IMG/VR virus record: IMGVR_UViG_3300010339_000005
Coordinates: 1-40,294 of that record
DNA from: a virus
DNA length: 40,294 nt
Direction: 5' to 3' (one strand)
The notes below the pieces were generated by a model. It saw nothing but the letters and a program-made list of their open reading frames with translations. It was not told where the DNA came from and did not search any database. Positions within the stretch are counted from its first letter, which is position 1, and each line of letters starts with the position of its first letter. The translations under genes and the position numbers were made by a program. Shown in pieces: positions 7,531 through 15,696 of this stretch.

Positions 7531-9849
7531 ATGCCCCACCTTAGGATGCGTGACTTCTGGACTTTCAAGCCCAAAGAAGTCATGGAGAACAAACGAAACT
7601 TGTTTGAGTGTAAAGATTCCACCTCACCGACAGGCAAGAGCCTGTTGGTGAAGGTGGCGGCTACTCACGCAGGTGTAGTGAATTCCAACCATCGATTCTA
7701 TCGCCCAGACCGTATGATGGATGCTGCCCACCAGTGGATTCCACAGGCGGGTAAGGGTTATCCAAAGCCGGTTCTGTTCGAGCATAATAAGACGGGGGAC
7801 GTTCTCGGACGTGTGCGTGCCGCACGGTACGTAGACGAATCCTATAAGTGGGCGGCTGATTTCCCGACAATAAAAGATTCCGTTTTCTATGACAAGAAAG
7901 TAGACCTATTCAAGTCGATCGATTGGATCGTAGAGAACCTCATGCCCATTTCAGATTACTCTGGATTGGGCTATCTTGAGTTAGGGCTGAATGTAACCAA
8001 CCCCTTCGCCATCGAGAAGGTGCTCCGTGATGAGTATCTGACGGTGTCGGTTGGCTTTCAGACCGATTCTTTTATTTGTAGCATCTGCCATCAAGATTGG
8101 GCTTCGGATGACAAGTGTGAACATAAATTAGGTTCCATTGATGAAGAGACAGGTAAGAGAGCATTTGGAATTACTGGTAACATGAAGTATGAAGAACTCT
8201 CGTTCGTGAACTTTCCCGCTGATCCATTCGCTGGCAAGATCGCAAAAGATGCTCTTAAGGACTCGCTCAATCGCAAGTTCTTCATGGGCCTTACTCATGA
8301 TAAGCAGCAGGCCTTTATTGCCGCTGCGGGAATGTCGATGTCCGATGCTGTAATGGATTACGATGTTCAAATAGTGGAGGACACAGTGGCGACAGTATAC
8401 GATCTAACCAAGACCGAATCGCAGACCGCGTTCGAAGTCGAACTGAAGGACGAGAAACTCGTCGCACAGCGAGCCCTTGAACTCAAGCAAAATCTTCAGG
8501 AGTGGAAGCCAACAGAAGACTCCGACAAGACCAAGAAGCGTTCTTTGATGTCCACCCTCAATGCCAAGATCAAGAAGAACAACTGGACTGGTGTGGATGC
8601 TGAAGTACCAACCGAAACCGACGCAGAAGTTGCCGCGGCTATCGCAGCCAAGCCGGCCGCTGACCCAGCATGTAATACTTGCGGGGAAGATACCGACTGG
8701 TCTACAGTTCAACTAACCGATGAAGAGAAATCCTACTTCGAAGATGAAGAGGGTCTATACACCGAGATGTGCCTTGAGATGGACGCCGCTGTAAAAGACG
8801 GCGAACTTACTGCCGACCTTATCAAGGACGCCAAACTAAGCACCGAGAAGCGTAAGGGCTTGGCAACTGGCACTTTCTGTGGTCCAGCCCGCTCATTCCC
8901 AGTTCCCGACTGCGCTCACGTAGTGGCTGCCCGTCGTCTAATCGGACGTTATAAGGGTGAAGGTAAGAAGGCTTCTATCCTGTCTTGCGTGTCCCGTAAG
9001 GCTGCCAGTCTTGGATGTGGTGGAAAGAAAGCAGATGCGGTGATTCAACCGTCCGAGAAACCAGATACTATTCAGGGACAGGACGCTGTTATCAAGAGTT
9101 TTGTTGACGCAGCAGCCATGGGCAACTGTGCCGCCGAAGTCCTGAATCATTACGCCGGAATCGATAAGCACTACAAAGGCTCCGATGATGATTTGAAAGG
9201 ACGTATTCGTCACCTACACTATCAGGTCGGCGAACATTGGTCGGCATCCTCTGGTCTCGAGTGGGCTAAGCAGCATTTGAAGGAAGCGAAGGATTCAGTC
9301 GTTATTTCTTCGAAGGACTTGGCCGACAAGGAAGAGGCAGTAAATACCCTCACCGATGCGGTGACGAAAGCAAATGAAGCCACAGTAACCGCAAAGGCAA
9401 CTTCGGCAGAAATGCTAAAGGGTATGAAGCACTCCCTGGCTACCCAGATTGTGATTTACAAGTCCTTGACTGGTCACGTAGACTACAAGGATTTAGATCA
9501 AACGAAGTTGAACGAAAAGATCGAAGAGTTGAGCAAGCGGCACGTGACGTCTTTGAAGGACGCAGTTGCCGACATTATGACAGAGCTGAAGTGGGTAGAA
9601 CCCGCAGCAGCCAAGCCGGCGGAGAAGGCCAACGAGCCAGGTAAGTCGGTTGCCGATAACGCGCAGGTGGATCCAGCAGTCGTAGCCGATGTAGTACCGG
9701 CTGAGACTCCAGAAGAGAAGCTCAAGAAGCAGCAGGCCGAAAGAAAGGCCCTCTCCGACAGACTGGCTCCAATGTCAGTAAAGGAAAGAGCAATCTACCT
9801 AGCTGACTCAGCGTATGAAAGCGCTAAGACTGCAAGTTCGAAGAAGTAA
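7531..9849 (+). CDS. Prohead maturation protease fused to scaffold-like C-terminal region
   Basis: This 772-residue protein would cleave scaffold and capsid proteins inside the prohead before DNA packaging. Residues 1-260 look like a herpesvirus/T4-type (S78/S80-like) protease: the early VVNSNHRFYRPDRMM motif, a candidate catalytic His85 in VLFEHNKTGDVLG, Ser173 in LTVSVGFQ, and Asp231 in NFPADPF. Within it CSIC-x7-DKCEH (residues about 180-195) resembles a small zinc site. Residues about 445-500 hold a second Cys-rich conserved block (FCGPARSFPVPDCAHV then CVSRKAASLGC) that I have seen in other phage protease-type proteins. Residues 520-772 are Lys/Glu/Ala-rich and helical, as expected of a scaffold that the protease domain would digest. 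The fusion reading is inference; protease assignment is firm. Confidence 0.82.
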   Translation: MPHLRMRDFWTFKPKEVMENKRNLFECKDSTSPTGKSLLVKVAATHAGVVNSNHRFYRPDRMMDAAHQWIPQAGKGYPKPVLFEHNKTGDVLGRVRAARYVDESYKWAADFPTIKDSVFYDKKVDLFKSIDWIVENLMPISDYSGLGYLELGLNVTNPFAIEKVLRDEYLTVSVGFQTDSFICSICHQDWASDDKCEHKLGSIDEETGKRAFGITGNMKYEELSFVNFPADPFAGKIAKDALKDSLNRKFFMGLTHDKQQAFIAAAGMSMSDAVMDYDVQIVEDTVATVYDLTKTESQTAFEVELKDEKLVAQRALELKQNLQEWKPTEDSDKTKKRSLMSTLNAKIKKNNWTGVDAEVPTETDAEVAAAIAAKPAADPACNTCGEDTDWSTVQLTDEEKSYFEDEEGLYTEMCLEMDAAVKDGELTADLIKDAKLSTEKRKGLATGTFCGPARSFPVPDCAHVVAARRLIGRYKGEGKKASILSCVSRKAASLGCGGKKADAVIQPSEKPDTIQGQDAVIKSFVDAAAMGNCAAEVLNHYAGIDKHYKGSDDDLKGRIRHLHYQVGEHWSASSGLEWAKQHLKEAKDSVVISSKDLADKEEAVNTLTDAVTKANEATVTAKATSAEMLKGMKHSLATQIVIYKSLTGHVDYKDLDQTKLNEKIEELSKRHVTSLKDAVADIMTELKWVEPAAAKPAEKANEPGKSVADNAQVDPAVVADVVPAETPEEKLKKQQAERKALSDRLAPMSVKERAIYLADSAYESAKTASSKK

Positions 9850-9862
9850 CAGGAGATAAATC

Positions 9863-11131
9863 ATGGCTTTCGATATCAACAACCAGTACACTGGCAATCT
9901 ATTCGGTCGCGACCGTATCGGCCACACCACGCCGGATGCTGAGGCAACCGAAGTATTGCGTCCGTGGCTACCGGTTCCATACCCAGCACCGTACCTGCCA
10001 ACCGCGCGTCAAGACCAGGGTCACCCAGTTCTGGCGAACGTTGTTTTGAGTTCCCAGCAACTTGTCGGTCAGGATACCTCTGGTGGCTTCGTGCCGGCAG
10101 GTCTATTCTGCGGTACTCAGTATACGATCGCTGGAATCGCATCCTACAATAGCACAAACAGCACCAAGATTTCAGGTTGGTGTGCTGTTCGCTACAGCGC
10201 TTCTGATGTGGGCTTTGCCTACAACGCCATCACCGGCAGCCTAGTTGCCGCGGCTGGTGAAGTAGCAGTTCTGGCTTGCCCATCTGATGCGACGGATGGA
10301 GTTGTTCTATACTTCTCCGACGGTACTTCTTACACCACCTCTGCTAGTGGTGCGGGTGGGGCTGGTGATTGTGCTTCCGCAAAGGCTTGCACGTTGTTTG
10401 GTTCGGCTGCTGGTTCTGCCACTGCGCCGATCGTAAACAAGGTTCACCCACTCGGACTCACGATCCGTAACGTCTTCCAGTACCTGGGCGGCGTAAACTT
10501 CACGTCTTCGACCCCAGCGGGTGGTTACCAGTTGAACGGTGTCATCCCGATCAAGTTCAAGGTTCACAACTACATGCACGAAATGGGTACCGCCATCCAG
10601 ACGGCAATGGTAATCCGTCTGCCGTGGATCGGTGCTCTGCCGAACACTCTAACGACTGACGCAACCACCGACGTGGTATCGGGTTATGTACAGAGCAACT
10701 ACGGTCGCTCATTCGTACACTTCACAGGAACTCCTCTATTCGGACAGTTAGTCCAGGGCTCATGTGTTGCTGACGGCGACTTTGCCACGCACGCTTCTTA
10801 TGCTTCAGGCGATGACGCTGGACACTATTCCCCTTGGGATGGTTTGAACGTCGCAGACATCTGCGGTCGTGTTGTAGGCATTCAGAACATGTATCCGATC
10901 CGCGACTACGCGAACCGTGTACGTACCTTGTGGGATCCGTCCCGCCTGGTAGGACCGATTAAGGATCCGAACCCATCCAGCATTATGATGGGCGGCAGCC
11001 AGACGGGTGGTATCGACTACGCCCTGAACCTGGGTACCGACGGTGTCTTCAAGAAAGCCTATGACCAGGGTAAGACGCTTCGCGCAGAGTACAGCACCTA
11101 CGTGCTCGTGAAGGTCGGTTCTCACCTCTAA
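9863..11131 (+). CDS. Abundant-looking head structural protein
   Basis: The 422-residue protein sits between the maturation protease and the capsid gene and ends at its own terminator. It has a strong ribosome site (AGGAGAT), and codon use is strongly biased towards the same codons as the major capsid gene, suggesting high expression. Residues about 60-170 are Gly/Ser/Thr/Ala-rich beta sequence; residues about 190-422 contain longer conserved-looking stretches (LRPWLPVPYPAPYLP at the N-terminus; DYANRVRTLWDPSRLVGP near 350). It could be a second capsid shell component, a vertex protein or a decoration protein. I do not recognise a named family. Confidence 0.6.
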   Translation: MAFDINNQYTGNLFGRDRIGHTTPDAEATEVLRPWLPVPYPAPYLPTARQDQGHPVLANVVLSSQQLVGQDTSGGFVPAGLFCGTQYTIAGIASYNSTNSTKISGWCAVRYSASDVGFAYNAITGSLVAAAGEVAVLACPSDATDGVVLYFSDGTSYTTSASGAGGAGDCASAKACTLFGSAAGSATAPIVNKVHPLGLTIRNVFQYLGGVNFTSSTPAGGYQLNGVIPIKFKVHNYMHEMGTAIQTAMVIRLPWIGALPNTLTTDATTDVVSGYVQSNYGRSFVHFTGTPLFGQLVQGSCVADGDFATHASYASGDDAGHYSPWDGLNVADICGRVVGIQNMYPIRDYANRVRTLWDPSRLVGPIKDPNPSSIMMGGSQTGGIDYALNLGTDGVFKKAYDQGKTLRAEYSTYVLVKVGSHL

Positions 11132-11137
11132 AAAGAT

Positions 11138-11173
11138 AGGGCTCTCGCTTCCATCGGGGAGCCCTGTAGTTTT
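11138..11173 (+). terminator. Rho-independent-type terminator after head protein gene
   Basis: Seven bases after the stop, AGGGCTC (11138-11144) pairs perfectly with GAGCCCT (11159-11165) across a 14-base loop. GTAGTTTT follows. The stem is short and the T tract is interrupted, so termination may be partial. It would let expression of the head protein differ from that of the downstream capsid gene. Confidence 0.6.
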
Positions 11174-11184
11174 GGTCAAAAGTC

Positions 11185-11388
11185 ATGAACTTTTTAACAC
11201 ATATCAAACGAGGCAAGGCCATCATAGTTCCGAACGGCCTACGTTGCCAGGGCCCACGGCTGAAACAGCCAGACCAACTGTGCAATAAGTTGCTTGTGAA
11301 AAAGAATTCCCTTGGACAGGTAGCAGGCGCCTTCAAATGCGAACGCTGCGGACAAGAGATTGAAGTAGAAATAGCGGTCAGAACCTAA
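11185..11388 (+). CDS. Com-like zinc-ribbon small protein
   Basis: The 67-residue protein has four cysteines arranged as two zinc knuckles: C21 and C33 (LRC-x11-CNKLL) and C52/C55 (FKCERCGQE). The sequence RC...CNKLL...KCxRC resembles the Com family of phage Mu, a small zinc protein that binds mRNA and activates translation of mom; here the first knuckle has an 11-residue insert. Between two highly expressed head genes and just before the structured capsid leader, it could bind RNA to tune head gene expression, but this is inference. There is no good ribosome site (nearest purines are GGTCAAAAG), so expression may be low or depend on the preceding gene. Confidence 0.6.
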   Translation: MNFLTHIKRGKAIIVPNGLRCQGPRLKQPDQLCNKLLVKKNSLGQVAGAFKCERCGQEIEVEIAVRT

Positions 11389-11413
11389 ACATCCCTATAC
11401 TAATCAGGGATGT
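11389..11413 (+). promoter_or_regulatory. Hairpin-framed TATACT motif ahead of capsid gene
   Basis: ACATCCC (11389-11395) and GGGATGT (11407-11413) form a perfect 7-bp inverted repeat around an 11-base loop, TATACTAATCA. TATACT resembles a -10 box, but no -35 box is seen. The inner part, CTATACTAATCAGG, matches the site at 19281 (13 of 14), also framed by a short inverted repeat. It may be a phage-specific promoter, an operator or an RNA hairpin. It lies 47 bases before the capsid start. Confidence 0.5.
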
Positions 11414-11435
11414 ATGAGTTCGTTTCGCTGGAACC

Positions 11436-11451
11436 AACCCTTAGGAGGGTT
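11436..11451 (+). promoter_or_regulatory. Small hairpin holding the capsid gene ribosome site
   Basis: AACCCT (11436-11441) pairs with AGGGTT (11446-11451) around a TAGG loop. The Shine-Dalgarno AGGAGG (11443-11448) for the capsid ATG at 11460 lies half in loop, half in stem. The stem is weak enough to breathe, so this could moderate initiation or, with the following TTT, act as a weak attenuator. Confidence 0.4.
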
Positions 11452-11459
11452 TTAATACC

Positions 11460-12779
11460 ATGGCTAACAAAGCACCCCTAACGATGACTGACGAGCAGGT
11501 AGCACAGTTCCGTCGCTTCGACAGCATCTTCCGCACCAATGGGTGGGATCCGGAATCAAAGCGTCAGATTACTGTCAAGGATGCCCTTGACATTCAGAAC
11601 GCTGCGTTCATGATTCCGCGTGTCATGACCCAGATTATTCAGGAAGGTATTGAGCCTCTCCTGATCGGTACCTCCCTTCTAACGAGGATCGACTACGTTC
11701 CAGGCATGATGACTGTATTCCCAGCCATCCCACCGCTCCGTGCTGAAGAGTCCGGAGACGGTATGGCATTGCCGATCTTCAACATCGACGTGGGCGGAGC
11801 GGCAACGTTCGGCACACACGTGACTCGTCACGGTTTGATGCTGAAGATTGCCAAGCGCTATGTCGAAGAGTCGAGCTATCCGTGGATCAATACGTGGCTA
11901 CGTCTCGCCGGCAACGCTCTTGCCCGTCACAAGGAAGAGTACATTTTCAATCACATCACGAGCCTTGGCGCCGTTGTTTTCAACAACGATCCATCATCTC
12001 GTCTCCCAACATCGACTACTCAGCCGATCAAGGGTGTGACCACTGGTCGTAACCTCAAGGGTCAGCTAAACGGATCCATGACGGTAGACGATGTGTTCGA
12101 CATGTACGCCCAGATCCTATTGGGTGGCTTCGTGCCAGACACCATGCTGGTTCACCCAATGGCCTGGTTGATGTGGGTAAAGGATCCTCTGCTTCGTGAA
12201 TTCGCTATCCAGGCAGGCGGCGGTTCGTTCTTCGCCAACTGGACTGGTAACGCCGCGGTTCTAAGCAACCTGTTCTACAACTTCGGTGGACTTGGCTACG
12301 GTCAAGGACAGACGGGGCAGTATAACCAGGGGCAACTAGCCGGTGGACAGATTAGCACGCCAGAGGGTATGCCACAGCGTCAGACTTCAGGGCCAGTTCT
12401 ACCGAACTACCTCGGTCTGCCGTTCAAGATCCTGGTATCTCCGTTCATGCAGTTCGACCCAGTTGCTCGTACCACGAACATCATCATGTTCAACAGCAAG
12501 AACCTGGGCGCACTGATCGTCGACGAAGATCCACATGTGAAGAGCTTTGAAGACAACCGCTACGGTATTCAGGAAATGTCGATCGAAGAGACCTATGGTC
12601 TTGGAATCGTCAATGAAGGCCAGGCGATTGGTACGGCTCTAAACGTGAAGATCCGTCCGAACGAGTTCACTCTGCCAGCACGTACTGTGTTCAACCTCAA
12701 CGAGGAAACCAGCACGTTCCAGAACCTGGAAGACGTGGCTGTATTCGGTACTTCACCAGTTGATCCAAACTCTGTATAA
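11460..12779 (+). CDS. Major capsid protein (HK97 fold)
   Basis: The 439-residue protein fits an HK97-fold shell protein. An N-terminal helical stretch (about 1-60) precedes the PRVMTQIIQEGIEPLLIGTSLL segment, typical of the start of the mature capsid domain in large myoviruses. An E-loop/P-domain region follows (ESSYPWINTWLRLAGNALARHKEEYIF, a long spine-like helix), then the A-domain with TVDDVFDMYAQILLGGFVPDTMLVHP, a segment in many capsid proteins, and a C-terminal beta region ending near 439. It has the strongest codon bias in the window, a good ribosome site, and its own terminator immediately after. The preceding protease may trim its N-terminus. Confidence 0.88.
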   Translation: MANKAPLTMTDEQVAQFRRFDSIFRTNGWDPESKRQITVKDALDIQNAAFMIPRVMTQIIQEGIEPLLIGTSLLTRIDYVPGMMTVFPAIPPLRAEESGDGMALPIFNIDVGGAATFGTHVTRHGLMLKIAKRYVEESSYPWINTWLRLAGNALARHKEEYIFNHITSLGAVVFNNDPSSRLPTSTTQPIKGVTTGRNLKGQLNGSMTVDDVFDMYAQILLGGFVPDTMLVHPMAWLMWVKDPLLREFAIQAGGGSFFANWTGNAAVLSNLFYNFGGLGYGQGQTGQYNQGQLAGGQISTPEGMPQRQTSGPVLPNYLGLPFKILVSPFMQFDPVARTTNIIMFNSKNLGALIVDEDPHVKSFEDNRYGIQEMSIEETYGLGIVNEGQAIGTALNVKIRPNEFTLPARTVFNLNEETSTFQNLEDVAVFGTSPVDPNSV

Positions 12780-12801
12780 GAGTTCTGGCAATAAGCCTAA
12801 A

Positions 12802-12838
12802 GGGGCGGTGCGGCAACAGCCGCCCGCCTCTTTTCTTT
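12802..12838 (+). terminator. Strong rho-independent terminator after capsid gene
   Basis: A GC-rich hairpin, GGGGCGG-T-GCGGC paired with GCCGC-CCGCCTC around an AACA-containing loop with one bulged T, is followed by TTTTCTTTTA. This is the clearest terminator in the window. It closes the capsid transcript 22 bases after the stop codon. Downstream genes therefore need their own promoter or read-through; a TATAAT at 12907-12912 is a candidate -10 for them. Confidence 0.85.
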
Positions 12839-12929
12839 TATGTACTCAAGATTACATCAACCCGTTCAGCCTCCTCCACAGCCCAAGAAGAGACCCAAGA
12901 AGGGTGTATAATGAAGGCTGGAGATAACT

Positions 12930-13466
12930 ATGTCAATGATGGATCGTCCAAAAGAATGGCGCTACTGGTATGGGCGTAAATTGTTCCTGGCAGAGAAACA
13001 GAACTATTTTCGTTGCGGCGGGTTTGCCGTAAACCGTGTCAATCCTGTATCTTTTGTTAGTGAAGATACCCAGGTCAATAAGGTTATCGAAGCCGTCCAG
13101 GCTGGAGTCTTGATTGATATCACTGACAATAAAGGTGGGTTGATGGTTCGTGGTATTGGTCACGGTGTAGCAAAGATGGAGAATACAGGAAAGAAAGTGT
13201 ACATCACTACCGATCGAAATGGCGGACTGGCTATCAAGGCGGCCGAGACCCCAGAAGCGATCGCTGCCTGCGACGCGCAGATCAAGAAGACTGGAATCAT
13301 AGTTCCCCAAGAATACAAGTTCGCTGACCCGTTGGACACTGCCGGCCGAGTTCAAGGAGCCGACGTAGCATTGGTTCTCCACAACCTTGAAGAGAAGGTA
13401 GAGAATGCCAACCATAAAGTTTTCGGTGACCTGCCGAAAGTAACTCCAGGCCCAAATAAGGTATAA
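12930..13466 (+). CDS. Hypothetical protein following capsid gene
   Basis: This 178-residue soluble protein is not recognised. It starts with an aromatic/basic segment (PKEWRYWYGRKLFLAEKQNYF), then has mixed alpha/beta sequence with a Gly-rich GGLMVRGIGHGVAKMENTGKKVYI region around residues 65-95 and a helical C-terminal part. Its ATG follows GGAGAT at good spacing. A TATAAT at 12907-12912 could be the -10 of a promoter restarting transcription after the capsid terminator, although no -35 is evident. Gene position suggests a head completion or capsid accessory protein; the sequence itself does not show this. Confidence 0.6.
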   Translation: MSMMDRPKEWRYWYGRKLFLAEKQNYFRCGGFAVNRVNPVSFVSEDTQVNKVIEAVQAGVLIDITDNKGGLMVRGIGHGVAKMENTGKKVYITTDRNGGLAIKAAETPEAIAACDAQIKKTGIIVPQEYKFADPLDTAGRVQGADVALVLHNLEEKVENANHKVFGDLPKVTPGPNKV

Positions 13467-13468
13467 CG

Positions 13469-14239
13469 ATGTCAGTTCCTACAATAGTAAGTGTAACTCC
13501 TACAGTCGCTGAAACAGACGTTGTTCTGGGAACTCAGATCATTGTGCTGTTCAGTTCTCTAATGGATCACACTACAGTTTCGGATGAGACATTCTCTCTA
13601 ACTGGACCAGGTCAGACGATGATTGCTACTCCTGACCAGATAATCGCGGAAGATCCAAGGGCAATAACTGGCAGGGAATACATTACTGGGACATTCACTT
13701 TTGATGATACTTTAGGCGGCGGGCTTCAGACACAGTTGACTTTCACTCCATCTCGACCTCTACGCCCGAACGTTAAGTATACCGTTCTGATCTTAGGTAG
13801 TGGTGGTGCTTTGACCAGTGCCGCGGTAAAAGATCTTTATGACGTAGCAATGGTAGGGAGTTATACCTGGACATTCACCACCGGTGAACTGAACCTGGTT
13901 ATTCCACCACCCTCAGCGCCAGTCCCTGGACGTACGCCACAGATTGACCCCAGCAAGATTATTGTCATTCCGAGATTAGGAAGCCCTAATCCTCCGAATG
14001 ATGACGCGCGCATAGGTGGAGATCCACAGCAGGAAATAGACTTGATTTTCCCTGACTCGGTTAGTCTGACTCCATACGATCCTACGCCTGATATCTTGGT
14101 GGTGTCCACCGTTGAGGCGATACTTGGGGATTTGGATGTAGTAATACCGTCGGGTCTATCTGTTACTGGAACCTGGGCTACTTATGGCGGTAAGCCAAAT
14201 CGCATGCTAAAACTGGTCATAACAGGTTGGCCTTCTTAG
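13469..14239 (+). CDS. Ig-like (Big_5) domain structural protein
   Basis: Residues about 3-135 of this 256-residue protein fit a bacterial Ig-like domain of the Big_5 type: TPTVAETDVVLGTQIIVLFSS at the start, an SLTG strand, LTFTPSRPLRPNVKYTVLI in the middle and the closing signature YTWTFTTG. Such domains decorate surface proteins and phage capsids or tails, often binding cell-surface sugar. Residues 136-180 are a Pro-rich linker; the last 75 residues look like a second beta domain ending LKLVITGW. There is no signal peptide. It is one of several Ig-like or beta-sandwich proteins here, consistent with virion decoration. Confidence 0.7.
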   Translation: MSVPTIVSVTPTVAETDVVLGTQIIVLFSSLMDHTTVSDETFSLTGPGQTMIATPDQIIAEDPRAITGREYITGTFTFDDTLGGGLQTQLTFTPSRPLRPNVKYTVLILGSGGALTSAAVKDLYDVAMVGSYTWTFTTGELNLVIPPPSAPVPGRTPQIDPSKIIVIPRLGSPNPPNDDARIGGDPQQEIDLIFPDSVSLTPYDPTPDILVVSTVEAILGDLDVVIPSGLSVTGTWATYGGKPNRMLKLVITGWPS

Positions 14240-14247
14240 GAGAATAG

Positions 14248-14700
14248 ATGCAACTATCACCTCACTTTACCGATACAGAGTTGGGAGTTGTGGGTGCCGA
14301 GCAGCGCATTCTGGACAACGCCATCTTCCTGTGTATCAATCTTTTGGAACCAATCCGCCAGCACTTTGGACGCCCTTTGAACATCCATGACGGATATCGC
14401 AACCCGGCGCATAATGCCGCGGTTGGTGGAAAGGTAGCGTCTTTCCATTTATTCGCTGGTGGACAGGCGGCTGCTGATTTCGACGTAGGTGGTGATACAT
14501 TACCAACCTATCGACAGGTATTTGACTGGTTGAGACTCGAGAGCAAGCTTCCTTTTGATAAGGTTATCCTGGAACATAACACTATCGGTGAAGATGCCAC
14601 GGTTCATATCCAGGTAGATAGAAACAATCCGCCTCGTAGAGAGGCATTCGTTGGAGGTACGGGAGACTCGCAGCAATACACATTGGTGCAGACCCTATAA
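14248..14700 (+). CDS. M15-type peptidoglycan peptidase (candidate endolysin)
   Basis: The 150-residue protein is a compact M15 (Peptidase_M15_3-like) D-alanyl-D-alanine peptidase that would cut peptide cross-links of peptidoglycan. It starts with the family opening HFTDTEL, continues LLEPIRQHFGRPLNIHDGYR and PAHNAAVGG, then holds the zinc ligands His67 (SFH), Asp77 (AADFD) and His120 (VHIQVD). It lacks a signal peptide or binding domain. A canonical AGGAG lies seven bases before the ATG. The next genes encode a small membrane protein and a membrane-anchored coiled-coil protein, so this may be the endolysin of a lysis cassette; a virion-associated lysin is the alternative. Confidence 0.82.
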   Translation: MQLSPHFTDTELGVVGAEQRILDNAIFLCINLLEPIRQHFGRPLNIHDGYRNPAHNAAVGGKVASFHLFAGGQAAADFDVGGDTLPTYRQVFDWLRLESKLPFDKVILEHNTIGEDATVHIQVDRNNPPRREAFVGGTGDSQQYTLVQTL

Positions 14701-14709
14701 GGTGATATT

Positions 14710-14958
14710 ATGAACTGGTACGATAATTTCTTTCAGGCGCCAGTAAGCGCATTGAATAACGTTCGCTCTAACGTATGGTCAGTAATCCTGATCATCACTG
14801 GTATCTCGCTACTGATTCACGGTCAGACTATGGCTGGGAACTCGCTAATCACAGGTGCTTTTGCTGTGTTCCGTTCTTCGAATACAGAGACAGCACCAGT
14901 ACCACCGAATGCGCAAGTCCCGACACAGGTACCTGGCCCAAACGTGGAGAGGGAGTAG
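14710..14958 (+). CDS. Small membrane protein, holin-like candidate
   Basis: The 82-residue protein has one strong hydrophobic segment (residues about 23-37, VWSVILIITGISLLI) and a weaker one (about 41-54, MAGNSLITGAFAVF), then a Pro-rich tail (APVPPNAQVPTQVPGPN). AAGGTGAT supports the ATG. It begins nine bases after the M15 peptidase and ends 12 bases before another membrane-anchored gene. Size, hydrophobic hairpin and neighbours fit a holin, but no family motif is visible, so a general membrane protein remains possible. Confidence 0.5.
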   Translation: MNWYDNFFQAPVSALNNVRSNVWSVILIITGISLLIHGQTMAGNSLITGAFAVFRSSNTETAPVPPNAQVPTQVPGPNVERE

Positions 14959-14970
14959 GAGGATCTATTA

Positions 14971-15633
14971 ATGTGGACCCAGAGTCTCGGTCAAGTTCTC
15001 AAACTGCTGGTAGCAGTGGCAGTAGTGTTTTGCGTGACATCGCTAGGTATCTTCTTTCTTCAGTTAAGATCGGATACGAAGAAGGTCTCGACCCAAGCGG
15101 TTACAACTTTACAGTTGGTACAGACACAAGTCCAGACAGAGATACCTCGTCTGAACAAGACGCTGGACAATGTGGATGCGACAGTAACAGACCTTCGTCG
15201 GACAATAGAGATAGCCGGCGGGACACTCAACATAGCGAGGGACACTCTCAAGAAGTCCCAGCAAACGAATCTGGCGACGTTACAGTCAGTCCAGCAGTTG
15301 GTAGCCCAGGGTCAGCCGGTATTACAGCAGACCCAGGACACGATGTTAGCAGCACAACACACAGTGGAGGAAACGCAGAAGACAATAGCGGATCTTCAGC
15401 CGGTGTTGAAACAAACACAATCAACCTTAGCAGATCTGGACTTAGTAACACAGAAACTACAGCCAGCAGCGGACAGCTTGAGTGGCACGATGGCACACAT
15501 CGATGGAGTATCAGCGGATGTACAGACGGAGATCCACAAGTTTGTGTATCCACCACCTCAACCCTGGTACGACAAGTACATAATCAACCCGGTCAAACTG
15601 GGAATGAGGATGCTAACCATCCCGTTACGGTAG
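14971..15633 (+). CDS. Membrane-anchored long coiled-coil protein
   Basis: The 220-residue protein has an N-terminal membrane helix (residues about 9-32, VLKLLVAVAVVFCVTSLGIFFL) and then about 150 residues of Gln/Thr/Leu-rich heptad sequence (TQTVQ, VEETQKTI, TLADLDLV), ending in a Pro/Trp segment (YPPPQPWYDKYI). An AGGAGG site precedes the ATG. This is the plan of an inner-membrane spanin or a periplasm-spanning tether. Next to the M15 peptidase and a holin-like gene it could act in lysis, but there is no lipoprotein partner. Its repetitive codons keep another frame open from 14775 to 15707, which I regard as spurious. Confidence 0.6.
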   Translation: MWTQSLGQVLKLLVAVAVVFCVTSLGIFFLQLRSDTKKVSTQAVTTLQLVQTQVQTEIPRLNKTLDNVDATVTDLRRTIEIAGGTLNIARDTLKKSQQTNLATLQSVQQLVAQGQPVLQQTQDTMLAAQHTVEETQKTIADLQPVLKQTQSTLADLDLVTQKLQPAADSLSGTMAHIDGVSADVQTEIHKFVYPPPQPWYDKYIINPVKLGMRMLTIPLR

Positions 15634-15696
15634 ACCATAACAAGGCTGTTTGGGAGTGGATACTCGTACAGCATCAAAAACAAAGAGGAGAACACC

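Noticed and set aside
12933-13415. 160-codon minus-strand frame opposite the gene after the capsid
   Set aside because: No ribosome site, all neighbours are on the + strand, and the + frame is well spaced with its own GGAGAT; treated as a shadow.
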